Source: an uncultured Clostridia bacterium (GTDB lineage Bacteria > Bacillota_A > Clostridia > Christensenellales > CAG-138). From it: a stretch of 8,152 nucleotides of DNA. Numbering within the stretch: the stretch's first letter is position 1; every line of letters starts with the position of its first letter. The position numbers were made by a program, and so were the translations under genes. Under the pieces are notes generated by a model, which was not told where the DNA came from, did not search any database, and worked only from the letters and a program-made list of their open reading frames with translations. Shown in pieces: positions 1-5,837 of this stretch. The stretch spans positions 1 to 8,152 of the forward strand of contig CAMNHT010000052.1 in assembly GCA_946539625.1 (NCBI GenBank), written 5' to 3'.

Positions 1-1155
1 CTGCTGTTCGCGCCGGTCGATCAGGCGCCGTTTGCGCGGATGTGCGCGGACGTCGCGTATGAAAACGGCTGCCGCGAGGTCGTGATGATGTGGAACGACG
101 ATCATATGACCCGCGCAAGATTCCTGTACGCCGACGACGCGGTATTCGACGAGTTTCCGCAGTTCCGCGCGGACCTCTATACGCATTATTCCAAGGAAGG
201 CGCAGCGTTTTTGCACCTCATTTCCGACGATCCCGAGAACCTCCTGGGCGTTGACAGCGACCGCATCCTGCGCTCGCACAAGGCGTCCGGCGAAAAGCTC
301 AAAGAATACCGCCGCTATCAGGATCAGAACATCTTCCCGTGGGGCATCGGCGCGCTCAGTAGCCCCAAGTGGGCAAAGAAGGTCTTTCCGGATATGAGTG
401 AAGAAGACGCGGTCAACGCGCTGTGGGACAAGATCTTCATGGCGTGCCGCGTGAAAGGCGACGGAACGGCGGTCGAGGCATGGAGACAGCATGCCAGAAA
501 CCTTCGCGAGCACGTGCGCATCCTGAACGAGTACCATTTTGAAAAGCTGCACTACGAGAACGCGCTCGGCACGGACCTTTGGGTCGAGCTTGCCGACACG
601 CACGTGTGGGAAGCGGGCGGCGACCGGACCGCGTCCGGACAGGAATACATGCCGAACATTCCGACCGAGGAATGCTTCACCGCGAACAAGAAGACGGGCA
701 TCAACGGCGTCGTGTGCGCGTCGCTGCCGCTGTGCCGCGACGGCAACGTGATCGAGAACATCCGCTTCACCATGAAGGACGGCAGGATCATCAAAGCGGA
801 AGCGACGAAGGGCGAGGACGTGCTGAAGGCCGCGATCAGCGTTGACGAAGGCGCGTCGTATTTCGGCGAGGTCGCGCTTGTGCCGTACGATTCCCCGATC
901 AGTAACTCCAAGACGCTCTATTACGAGACCCTGTTCGACGAGAACGCCGCCTGTCACTTCGCGTTCGGCAAGGCGTACGCTTCGAACGTCGAGGGCGGCG
1001 CGAACATGAGCAAGGAAGAGCTTGCCGCCGCGGGCATCAATGACTCCATCACGCACGTCGACTTCATGGTGGGAACCTCGGATCTCAAGGTCACCGGCTT
1101 CACGCATGACGGCCGCGAGATCCCGGTCTTTATCGACGGCAACTTCGCGTTCTGA
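1..1155 (+). CDS. M29 family aminopeptidase (AmpS/AmpT/PepS type), 5'-truncated by the window edge
   Basis: The reading frame is open from base 1, so the gene begins upstream; about 25 N-terminal residues are missing relative to the family's usual length of about 410. Family members are cytoplasmic, two-metal-dependent exopeptidases that release N-terminal amino acids from peptides. Counting codons from base 1, the family's active-site residues can be placed: Glu224 in NIPTEECFT, Glu290 in FGEVALVP, Glu314 and His319 in FDENAACHFAFG, Tyr326, and His352/Asp354 in THVDF. Spacing between these residues matches that remembered for the Thermus AmpT enzyme, so all catalytic and metal-binding positions appear intact. 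The SHKASGEKLKEY and NIFPWGIGALSSPKWAKKVFP stretches are also typical. The gene is closed by a strong terminator 20 bases past the stop and has no operon partner downstream. Family assignment is secure; substrate preference cannot be read from the sequence. Confidence 0.93.
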   Translation: MLFAPVDQAPFARMCADVAYENGCREVVMMWNDDHMTRARFLYADDAVFDEFPQFRADLYTHYSKEGAAFLHLISDDPENLLGVDSDRILRSHKASGEKLKEYRRYQDQNIFPWGIGALSSPKWAKKVFPDMSEEDAVNALWDKIFMACRVKGDGTAVEAWRQHARNLREHVRILNEYHFEKLHYENALGTDLWVELADTHVWEAGGDRTASGQEYMPNIPTEECFTANKKTGINGVVCASLPLCRDGNVIENIRFTMKDGRIIKAEATKGEDVLKAAISVDEGASYFGEVALVPYDSPISNSKTLYYETLFDENAACHFAFGKAYASNVEGGANMSKEELAAAGINDSITHVDFMVGTSDLKVTGFTHDGREIPVFIDGNFAF

Positions 1156-1174
1156 TCCCATCTGCGACAGACGG

Positions 1175-1197
1175 AACCGCCCTTCGGGGCGGTTTTT
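1175..1197 (+). terminator. Intrinsic terminator of the M29 aminopeptidase gene
   Basis: An 8-bp perfect stem, AACCGCCC with GGGCGGTT, is closed by a stable TTCG tetraloop and runs into a T tract (1193-1197). It begins 20 bases after the TGA stop. Confidence 0.92.
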
Positions 1198-1237
1198 GCA
1201 TTTTATCAAACGAAAATGCATCTTACTCTCCGGGGCA

Positions 1238-1266
1238 TTGCAATGGGAAACGAGAACGATTACAAT
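1238..1266 (+). promoter_or_regulatory. Sigma-A-type promoter for the hydrolase / LytTR / DUF3021 genes
   Basis: A -35 box TTGCAA (1238-1243) and a -10 box TACAAT (1261-1266) are separated by exactly 17 bases. It lies between the preceding terminator and the hydrolase start at 1299. Transcription would start near 1273, giving a leader of about 25 nt that includes the ribosome binding site GTGAGG (1283-1288). The call rests on sequence resemblance only. Confidence 0.75.
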
Positions 1267-1298
1267 ACAGACGAATCAAAGAGTGAGGTAAAAAAACA

Positions 1299-2663
1299 AT
1301 GCGTATGGGTATGGTTCTGTTTCTGCTGACGGCGGCGCTTGAGATCGCGCTCGTCGTTATTTCCTGTGTAAGAGTAACGGAAAAGAAGACGTGGCGGAAA
1401 AACCGCCTGTTCGTGCGTCTTGCCGAGATCGCGATCGCCGTCGTTGCAATCCTGCTCCCGTTCGGACAGAAGTGGCGTCTGACCGGCTTCCTGATCACCC
1501 TTGCGGTGCTTGCGTTCATCGTCGCGCTGGCGATCCTTGTGAAGCGCAAGAAGACCGAGGGCGACGTGCGCAAAGGCAAGGCGATCGGTTCCGGCATCTT
1601 GAGCATGCTTTTGATCGGCTTCGCGCTCGTTCCGGCGTTTGTGTTCACGGGTTATAACGGACTGCCGACAAGCGGCGGATACGCGGTCAAGGAGACCTCA
1701 GCGATCCTTGTCGACGGCACAAGAATCGATCCGTTTGAAAACGACGGCTCAAGCCGCGAGGTGCCTGTGCATTTCTATTATCCCGAGACACAGGACGGCA
1801 CGGAGCGTTTCCCTCTGGTCGTCTTCTCCCACGGCGCATTCGGGTATTATGAAAGCAACACCTCTACCTATACGGAGCTTGCGAGCAACGGTTACGTCGT
1901 CGCGGCGCTTGATCATCCGCATCATGCGTTCTTCTGTAACGACACGGACGGCAAAACGGTGATCGCGGACATGGACTTTGTGAACACCGCGATGACCCTG
2001 AATTCTGGGACCGACGCTGAAAAGCTGTACGTGCTGTATACCGAATGGATGACACTGCGTACCGCGGATATGGGCTTTGCTGTGGACGCAATTGAGACGG
2101 CTGTCACTGCAGGCGCGACGGACGAAAGCTGGTTTGTGCCCGAAAAGAACGCTGACGCGATCCGGACCGTACTGCGCATGACAAACATCGAACGGATCGG
2201 GCTTATGGGTCACTCTATGGGCGGTGCGACCTCGGTGGAACTCGGACGCGAGCGGGACGACATCGCCGCCGTCATCGACATCGACGGTACAATGCTCGGG
2301 GAATACACCGGCGTGGAAAACGGAGAGCTGACCGTGCGCGAAGAACCGTACGCCGTTCCGGTGCTTGCATTTGACAACTGGGACTCGTATAATGATATGG
2401 AAGAATACGCCGCACAGGGCGGGCTTCATCCGAACGCGGAACTGCTGAAGAACGCCTCGATCGGCTTCGAAACCACGGTCCGCGGCTCGAAGCACATGGA
2501 TTTCACCGATCTGCCGCTTCTCTCGCCGTTTCTCGGACGCGTGCTCGGCAGCGGCGAGCGCGACACAAAGGAAACGATGACGATCGTCAATTCACTTGTG
2601 CTGGAATTCTTCAATTGCTATCTGAAAGGGGAGGGCGTCTTTACGGCAAACGCTGTGTATTGA
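1299..2663 (+). CDS. Membrane-anchored alpha/beta hydrolase, PAF-acetylhydrolase / dienelactone hydrolase-like
   Basis: The 454-residue product has two parts. Residues 1-120 hold about four hydrophobic helices (near 4-23, 42-55, 61-81 and 98-117) with charged loops between them. Residues 130-454 form an alpha/beta-hydrolase domain. The nucleophile elbow is GHSMGGA with Ser306. FSHGAFG (residues 176-182) fits the oxyanion-hole strand, Asp329 in IDIDGTM is the probable acid, and His399 in SKHMDFTDL is the probable base; the last motif closely resembles the HxxFTD ending of PAF-acetylhydrolases. The likely reaction is hydrolysis of a short-chain ester, thioester or lipid acyl bond, with the catalytic domain held at the membrane. 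The substrate is unknown, and the side of the membrane depends on the number of helices. ATG 1299 was chosen for the GTGAGG site 10 bases upstream; in-frame ATGs at 1305 and 1311 are alternatives. The LytTR gene follows after 13 bases. Confidence 0.88.
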   Translation: MRMGMVLFLLTAALEIALVVISCVRVTEKKTWRKNRLFVRLAEIAIAVVAILLPFGQKWRLTGFLITLAVLAFIVALAILVKRKKTEGDVRKGKAIGSGILSMLLIGFALVPAFVFTGYNGLPTSGGYAVKETSAILVDGTRIDPFENDGSSREVPVHFYYPETQDGTERFPLVVFSHGAFGYYESNTSTYTELASNGYVVAALDHPHHAFFCNDTDGKTVIADMDFVNTAMTLNSGTDAEKLYVLYTEWMTLRTADMGFAVDAIETAVTAGATDESWFVPEKNADAIRTVLRMTNIERIGLMGHSMGGATSVELGRERDDIAAVIDIDGTMLGEYTGVENGELTVREEPYAVPVLAFDNWDSYNDMEEYAAQGGLHPNAELLKNASIGFETTVRGSKHMDFTDLPLLSPFLGRVLGSGERDTKETMTIVNSLVLEFFNCYLKGEGVFTANAVY

Positions 2664-2676
2664 CCCCCAAAAGCGC

Positions 2677-3117
2677 ATGAACGTACGTATCGAACAGGTC
2701 GAAAAGGAGCGTGCGGAGCTCGTTCTGATCCGCTGTCACGCGGTGACGGATGAGGTGCGGGAGATTGAATCCTTCATAAAATCCCGTTCCGGTTCCCTTA
2801 CGGGAACGGCGGACGCAAAGCAGTATGAGATCCCCGTGACGGACGTTTGCTATATCGAATCCGTCGACGGAAAGACCTTCCTGTATACACGCAGTCGGGT
2901 CTATGAGACGGCGTACCGCATCTATGAACTGGAGGAGCTGCTGAAAGCGAAGCATTTCCTTCGGATCGCAAAGCCGATGCTCGTCAACCTGATGAAGATC
3001 AAATCGATCCAGCCCGCATTCAACGGACGGTTCACCGCAATTCTCTACTCCGGCGAAAAGATCATCATTTCGAGAAACTACGTCAAAGCGCTGAAAGCCG
3101 CTTTGAAGGGAGAATAG
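2677..3117 (+). CDS. LytTR-family DNA-binding transcriptional regulator
   Basis: The 146-residue product lacks a receiver domain. Residues 1-40 are a short N-terminal region opening with MNVRIEQVEKERAELVLIRC, typical of stand-alone LytTR proteins paired with DUF3021. Residues 45-144 form the LytTR DNA-binding domain: an initial strand with DVCYIESVDGKTFLYT, then FLRIAKPMLVNLMKIKSI, and the closing IISRNYVKALKAALK. LytTR proteins bind short imperfect direct repeats, usually near their own or neighbouring promoters. The gene starts 13 bases after the hydrolase stop and ends 3 bases before the DUF3021 start, so the three are probably one transcript. No good Shine-Dalgarno sequence precedes ATG 2677 (the upstream bases are CCCCCAAAAGCGC), so translation may depend on coupling to the hydrolase gene. 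Family match at the N-terminus supports this start. The target genes are unknown. Confidence 0.9.
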   Translation: MNVRIEQVEKERAELVLIRCHAVTDEVREIESFIKSRSGSLTGTADAKQYEIPVTDVCYIESVDGKTFLYTRSRVYETAYRIYELEELLKAKHFLRIAKPMLVNLMKIKSIQPAFNGRFTAILYSGEKIIISRNYVKALKAALKGE

Positions 3118-3120
3118 ACC

Positions 3121-3558
3121 ATGGAATTCAAACGATTTCTTGTCAACAAACTGATCCTGTTTTTCATGCTGTCGACGCTGATCACGGTCGCGGTCTCGCT
3201 GACAGGCACGGTGTTCGATGGGGATAGGCAGTTCGGCTATGAAGCCTTGCTGGTCCCGATCGAATACGCGGCGCTGTGTATGCTGCCGACGCTTCTGACC
3301 TGGTCGAAGCGTGAGCTCTCGCCGAAAGCACTGCTTGCTCGCGAAGCGCTGATGCTCGTGCTCATCGAGGGGGTGATCCTGTTCATTACGTTCACAAGCG
3401 ATGTGATCGACACGAGCAGGTTGGAGGTCGTCCTCGCGATCGCAGGAAGCGTGCTCGTCATCTTCGTGCTGGTGCATCTGTTCCTGTGGCTCAAGGATGC
3501 CGCCGAAGCAAAAAAGCTGAATCGCGAGCTTTTGACGTTTCAGAAACTTCATGAATAA
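3121..3558 (+). CDS. DUF3021 family four-helix membrane protein, partner of the LytTR regulator
   Basis: The 145-residue product has four predicted membrane helices (near residues 10-28, 40-60, 72-92 and 102-124) and a charged cytoplasmic tail, KDAAEAKKLNRELLTFQKLHE, that could be a short coiled coil. Size, topology and position directly behind a stand-alone LytTR gene match DUF3021. By analogy with known LytTR-membrane-inhibitor pairs, it may hold or modulate the regulator at the membrane; that role is inferred. The start ATG lies 3 bases after the LytTR stop, with AAGGGAG (3106-3112) overlapping the end of the upstream gene at a spacing of 8, so translational coupling is likely. A terminator follows 13 bases after the stop. 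Confidence 0.87.
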   Translation: MEFKRFLVNKLILFFMLSTLITVAVSLTGTVFDGDRQFGYEALLVPIEYAALCMLPTLLTWSKRELSPKALLAREALMLVLIEGVILFITFTSDVIDTSRLEVVLAIAGSVLVIFVLVHLFLWLKDAAEAKKLNRELLTFQKLHE

Positions 3559-3571
3559 TCGCTTTTTCACT

Positions 3572-3595
3572 GCTCCGCGAAAGCGGGGCTTTTTT
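3572..3595 (+). terminator. Intrinsic terminator after the LytTR/DUF3021 pair
   Basis: The stem GCTCCGC / GCGGGGC (7 bp, one T-G pair) is closed by a GAAA tetraloop and followed directly by six T residues (3590-3595). Confidence 0.9.
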
Positions 3596-3679
3596 CATGC
3601 CTTGCAAATCGGACAGAATTCCGGGAAAAAGATGCGCGAAAGTTCACAGGATCCGGAAAGGATTTTCCGCTTCCGCGTC

Positions 3680-3829
3680 GTATATATAAAGTATAAAGAT
3701 ATAAGTAAATAGATATAAGTAAATCGATATTCTTAAGGATATCGATAAAGTAGATATTCTTAAGTAAATCGATATTCTTAATTATATGGATATAACAGTT
3801 ATTCATAAGTAAATCGATATTCTTAAGAA
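3680..3829. repeat. AT-rich repeat array with 9-, 18- and 45-bp periodicity
   Basis: The unit AAGTAAATCGATATTCTT occurs perfectly at 3717-3734, 3762-3779 and 3807-3824, exactly 45 bp apart. Between these copies the half-unit GATATTCTT recurs at 3753 and a variant, GTTATTCAT, at 3798, both 27 bp after one full copy and 18 bp before the next. From 3717 to 3833 the sequence can be written as successive 9-mers of two types (AAGTAAATC-like and GATATTCTT-like), so each 45-bp period is 18+18+9. By eye the first two 45-bp periods match at about 37 of 45 positions. A 14-bp near-duplicate (TAAGTAAATAGATA / TAAGTAAATCGATA) precedes them at 3702-3729. The 18-mer is an imperfect palindrome around ATCGAT (14 of 18 positions symmetric). 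Base composition is strikingly AT-rich against GC-rich flanks. The array sits between a terminator and the next operon's promoter; a regulatory role is possible but unproven. Confidence 0.9.
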
Positions 3830-3885
3830 AATGCAACCAAAAGGCGAACGGCATGGTATTCCGTACAGAAAGGAACGGAAGCTCT

Positions 3886-3913
3886 TTGCAAGGCGGGAAA
3901 AACGTGATATACT
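3886..3913 (+). promoter_or_regulatory. Probable promoter of the YARHG operon
   Basis: A -35 box TTGCAA (3886-3891) is separated by 16 bases from a -10 box TATACT (3908-3913). TGA immediately before the -10 forms an extended -10 element (TGnTATACT). Transcription would start near 3920, almost on the ATG at 3921, which bears on the choice of start codon. The AT-rich array ends about 60 bases upstream. Confidence 0.6.
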
Positions 3914-3920
3914 GAACAGT

Positions 3921-5177
3921 ATGAAGACGGAGCGCGGGGAAAAAAGGCCGGTGTTGAGCAGGCGCCTTGCATGGATCCTTTCGGGGATCGTGCTGGGCGT
4001 GTCGCTGCTGGTTGCCGTCGTTTCGATCGTGCGCGGGCACAAAACCGTGATCGACCTGGAAAACTACGTGAACGTCGGCACGGACGCGGGCGGGAATCCC
4101 GCGGTGCTCTTGGACGTCGACGCGATCCTGAACGATTTGCGGCTCCCGAACCCGAACCGTCCCGGTGTGAACGCGTCGGACTACCCGGAGGTCTACGCAC
4201 TCTGCACGGCAAGGATGCGCCTTTGGCCGATCGACGAGGACCGCATGCGGGTGACGATCGAAGCGGACACGGATACGCTCGCCCGATACGGCATTGCGTT
4301 CCGGGCAACAACGTGGGACCAGCAGATCAAAGGCTTTGTGGCAGGCGCGACGCCGACGCCCGTACCGGTCCGGCAGGAGGAGAGTGAGACACCGACCGCA
4401 ACACCTCCTTTTGAGGAGGCGGACGGGTACCTTGATTCGCTGGTAGACAGCAGCGGAAACGGGCTGAATCTCCGTTCCGTGTGCGAAGCGGTGCAAAGTG
4501 AACGCGATTTGTTGTGTAAAGAAATATTCGGAAACAATTATGACACAACTAAGACACAAGTCGCGTTTATAGTATATACAGACGGACGGCATCATAATCT
4601 GTACCGCGCAAGCTATACGGCGACCTTTCGCCCGGAGGACGGAACGGAGCCGGTCGTGATCTGGTTCACGGTTGACGTATATGATCTGTACCGCGCGGAG
4701 GGACGGATCTCCTATGGCGGCATCGACGTATCGCTTTGCGACACAGAAGAGGAGAGCAAGCGCCTGCCGAGCAGCGGAAAGGCGACAAAGCTTTCGGGCG
4801 GCGGCGTACGCGTCGACGGAAAGAGCGGCTTTGACCTGAACGGATTCGTGCAGTTCCCGGGGCAGCCGACGAGTTATCGCATGGCAAACGGCGTCTACTG
4901 GTCGCCGACCTATGACGCTTTGGATGAGGACATGATCTGGAGCCTCACCGCGGTCGAAGGGCACTCGCTGGCAAACCTTCTGCGCTATGCGCGAAAGGAG
5001 ATCTATGCGCGCTACTACATACCGTTCGACCCGAAAACGGAGCGGGAGTTCGACACGCATTACAGCTCGTATGACTGGTATGAACCGCGTGTGCCGGACC
5101 TTCTGGGGCTGATGACGGAAACGGAACGGAACAACATCCGCCTTTTGCGCGAGATCCAATCTCTGATTGAAAAATAA
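3921..5177 (+). CDS. Single-pass membrane protein with extracytoplasmic domains and a degenerate C-terminal YARHG domain
   Basis: From ATG 3921 the product has 418 residues: a short basic N-terminus, one membrane helix (about 16-37), a first outward domain (43-137, beginning TVIDLENYVNVGTDAGG), a Thr/Pro linker (144-165), a second domain (168-275, with WFTVDVYDLY), and a C-terminal YARHG-type domain (355-418, YARKEIYARYY then DWYEP). YARHG domains occur in bacterial envelope proteins and are thought to act outside the membrane; no enzymatic residues are evident. The gene is paralogous to the one at 5838, sharing domain order but with one N-terminal module instead of two. The start is uncertain. 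The frame is open back to ATG 3831, but the likely promoter lies inside that extension. GTG 3951 would give an N-terminus matching the paralogue (four residues before RRL) and a leader of about 30 nt. No start has a clear Shine-Dalgarno site. The next gene's ribosome site overlaps this stop codon. Confidence 0.8.
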   Translation: MKTERGEKRPVLSRRLAWILSGIVLGVSLLVAVVSIVRGHKTVIDLENYVNVGTDAGGNPAVLLDVDAILNDLRLPNPNRPGVNASDYPEVYALCTARMRLWPIDEDRMRVTIEADTDTLARYGIAFRATTWDQQIKGFVAGATPTPVPVRQEESETPTATPPFEEADGYLDSLVDSSGNGLNLRSVCEAVQSERDLLCKEIFGNNYDTTKTQVAFIVYTDGRHHNLYRASYTATFRPEDGTEPVVIWFTVDVYDLYRAEGRISYGGIDVSLCDTEEESKRLPSSGKATKLSGGGVRVDGKSGFDLNGFVQFPGQPTSYRMANGVYWSPTYDALDEDMIWSLTAVEGHSLANLLRYARKEIYARYYIPFDPKTEREFDTHYSSYDWYEPRVPDLLGLMTETERNNIRLLREIQSLIEK

Positions 5178-5181
5178 GGAG
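5176..5181 (+). promoter_or_regulatory. Ribosome binding site that fixes the start of the zinc-ribbon gene at 5188
   Basis: AAGGAG overlaps the TAA stop of the upstream gene and sits 6 bases before ATG 5188. The frame is also open from TTG 5167, but that start has no comparable site and would add seven residues before the membrane helix. The overlap suggests coupled translation. Confidence 0.85.
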
Positions 5182-5187
5182 AATCAT

Positions 5188-5823
5188 ATGAAAACCATTC
5201 GAACCATTCTTGCAACCTTCGGCGTAACGTCCCTGCTGTACGGACTGTTCGCGCTGATCGCGATGCGGCTGAACCCGGCATTCACCGGGCGTTCGATCTA
5301 TCAGCTGTTCCGCGATACGGGCTTTGTTGCGCTGGTGATCGGCATCGGCTGCGTGCTGTCGTTTGTCATCATGACGATCGCGATCGTCTCGTTCCGTGAC
5401 GAAGGCGCGCAAAAGAAGCACGAGACCGCGGAAGAGGACCTGTTCGACGACTTCCTTGAGGAGGAGACCGTTCCGGAGGAACGCGCGGAGGAGGCGGACG
5501 AGAGCTGGTCGCCGGAGATCAAGCGGAAGCAGCGCAAAGCATTGCGGCATGCGGACGAGGAGCCGACGCCGGACCTGTTCGCAGAGGATGATGATTACGA
5601 CGGAGAGCAGATCCCGATGCGTGACGTTGACCGGTTCGCAGGCTTTGCGGAGATCCGCCGCACGGTGCCGGAAGAGCCGGAAACACCGGAAGAACCTGCT
5701 GCACAGGAACCGGTTGAAACGCCGGAAACACCCGCACCCACCGCGACCAAACGGTGCATCTACTGCGGAGAGTCGATCGACGCCGATTCCGCGTTCTGCA
5801 TCTACTGCGGCAAGCGCGTGTAA
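5188..5823 (+). CDS. Two-helix membrane protein with acidic cytoplasmic tail and C-terminal zinc ribbon
   Basis: The 211-residue product has two membrane helices (about 7-27 and 44-69) joined by a short loop, RLNPAFTGRSIYQLFRDTG. A long, highly acidic, low-complexity region follows (about 75-185, rich in Glu, Asp and Pro, with PEEPETPEEP-like repeats), then a zinc ribbon at the extreme C-terminus: Cys190-x2-Cys193 and Cys204-x2-Cys207 in CIYCGESIDADSAFCIYCGK. The hairpin topology and lack of a signal peptide place the tail and ribbon in the cytoplasm. Zinc ribbons of this class usually mediate protein contacts, but no partner or activity can be read here. The gene lies between two paralogous YARHG proteins, with its ribosome site overlapping the previous stop and the next start only 14 bases past its own stop. 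It probably forms a membrane complex with them. No named family was recognised for the whole protein. Confidence 0.87.
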   Translation: MKTIRTILATFGVTSLLYGLFALIAMRLNPAFTGRSIYQLFRDTGFVALVIGIGCVLSFVIMTIAIVSFRDEGAQKKHETAEEDLFDDFLEEETVPEERAEEADESWSPEIKRKQRKALRHADEEPTPDLFAEDDDYDGEQIPMRDVDRFAGFAEIRRTVPEEPETPEEPAAQEPVETPETPAPTATKRCIYCGESIDADSAFCIYCGKRV

Positions 5824-5830
5824 AGGAGGG
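5824..5830 (+). promoter_or_regulatory. Strong ribosome binding site that fixes the start of the second YARHG gene at 5838
   Basis: AGGAGGG lies 7 bases before ATG 5838, directly after the TAA stop of the zinc-ribbon gene. It rules out the longer frame from 5754, which would overlap the zinc ribbon coding sequence and add residues before the natural membrane-helix N-terminus. Confidence 0.9.
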
Positions 5831-5837
5831 ACGGACC

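Noticed and set aside
2641..3570. Minus-strand open frame of 309 codons opposite the LytTR and DUF3021 genes
   Set aside because: It is exactly antisense to two genes with clear family identities, its product is low-complexity and rich in His, Gln, Arg and Asp, and no ribosome site or known domain was seen.
3716..3827. CRISPR-like pattern: three 22-base repeats separated by 23 bases
   Set aside because: The apparent spacers are related to each other and to the repeats, the repeats are AT-rich and only three in number, and no cas genes are present. A tandem minisatellite explains it better.
3702..3827. Array as the binding site of the neighbouring LytTR protein
   Set aside because: LytTR sites are usually pairs of 9-base direct repeats about 21 bp apart with a GTT core (recalled). 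The array's 18, 27 and 45 bp steps and its palindromic units do not fit this pattern well.
3567..5159. Minus-strand open frame of 530 codons, including a KNIDLL-repeat stretch from the AT-rich array
   Set aside because: Most of it mirrors the YARHG gene. The KNIDLL repeat arises because the array's periods (9, 18, 27, 45) are multiples of three, so any frame open once stays open. No start signal supports it.
5754..5837. Upstream extension of the second YARHG gene
   Set aside because: It lies in another frame over the zinc-ribbon codons, and the strong AGGAGGG site points to ATG 5838.
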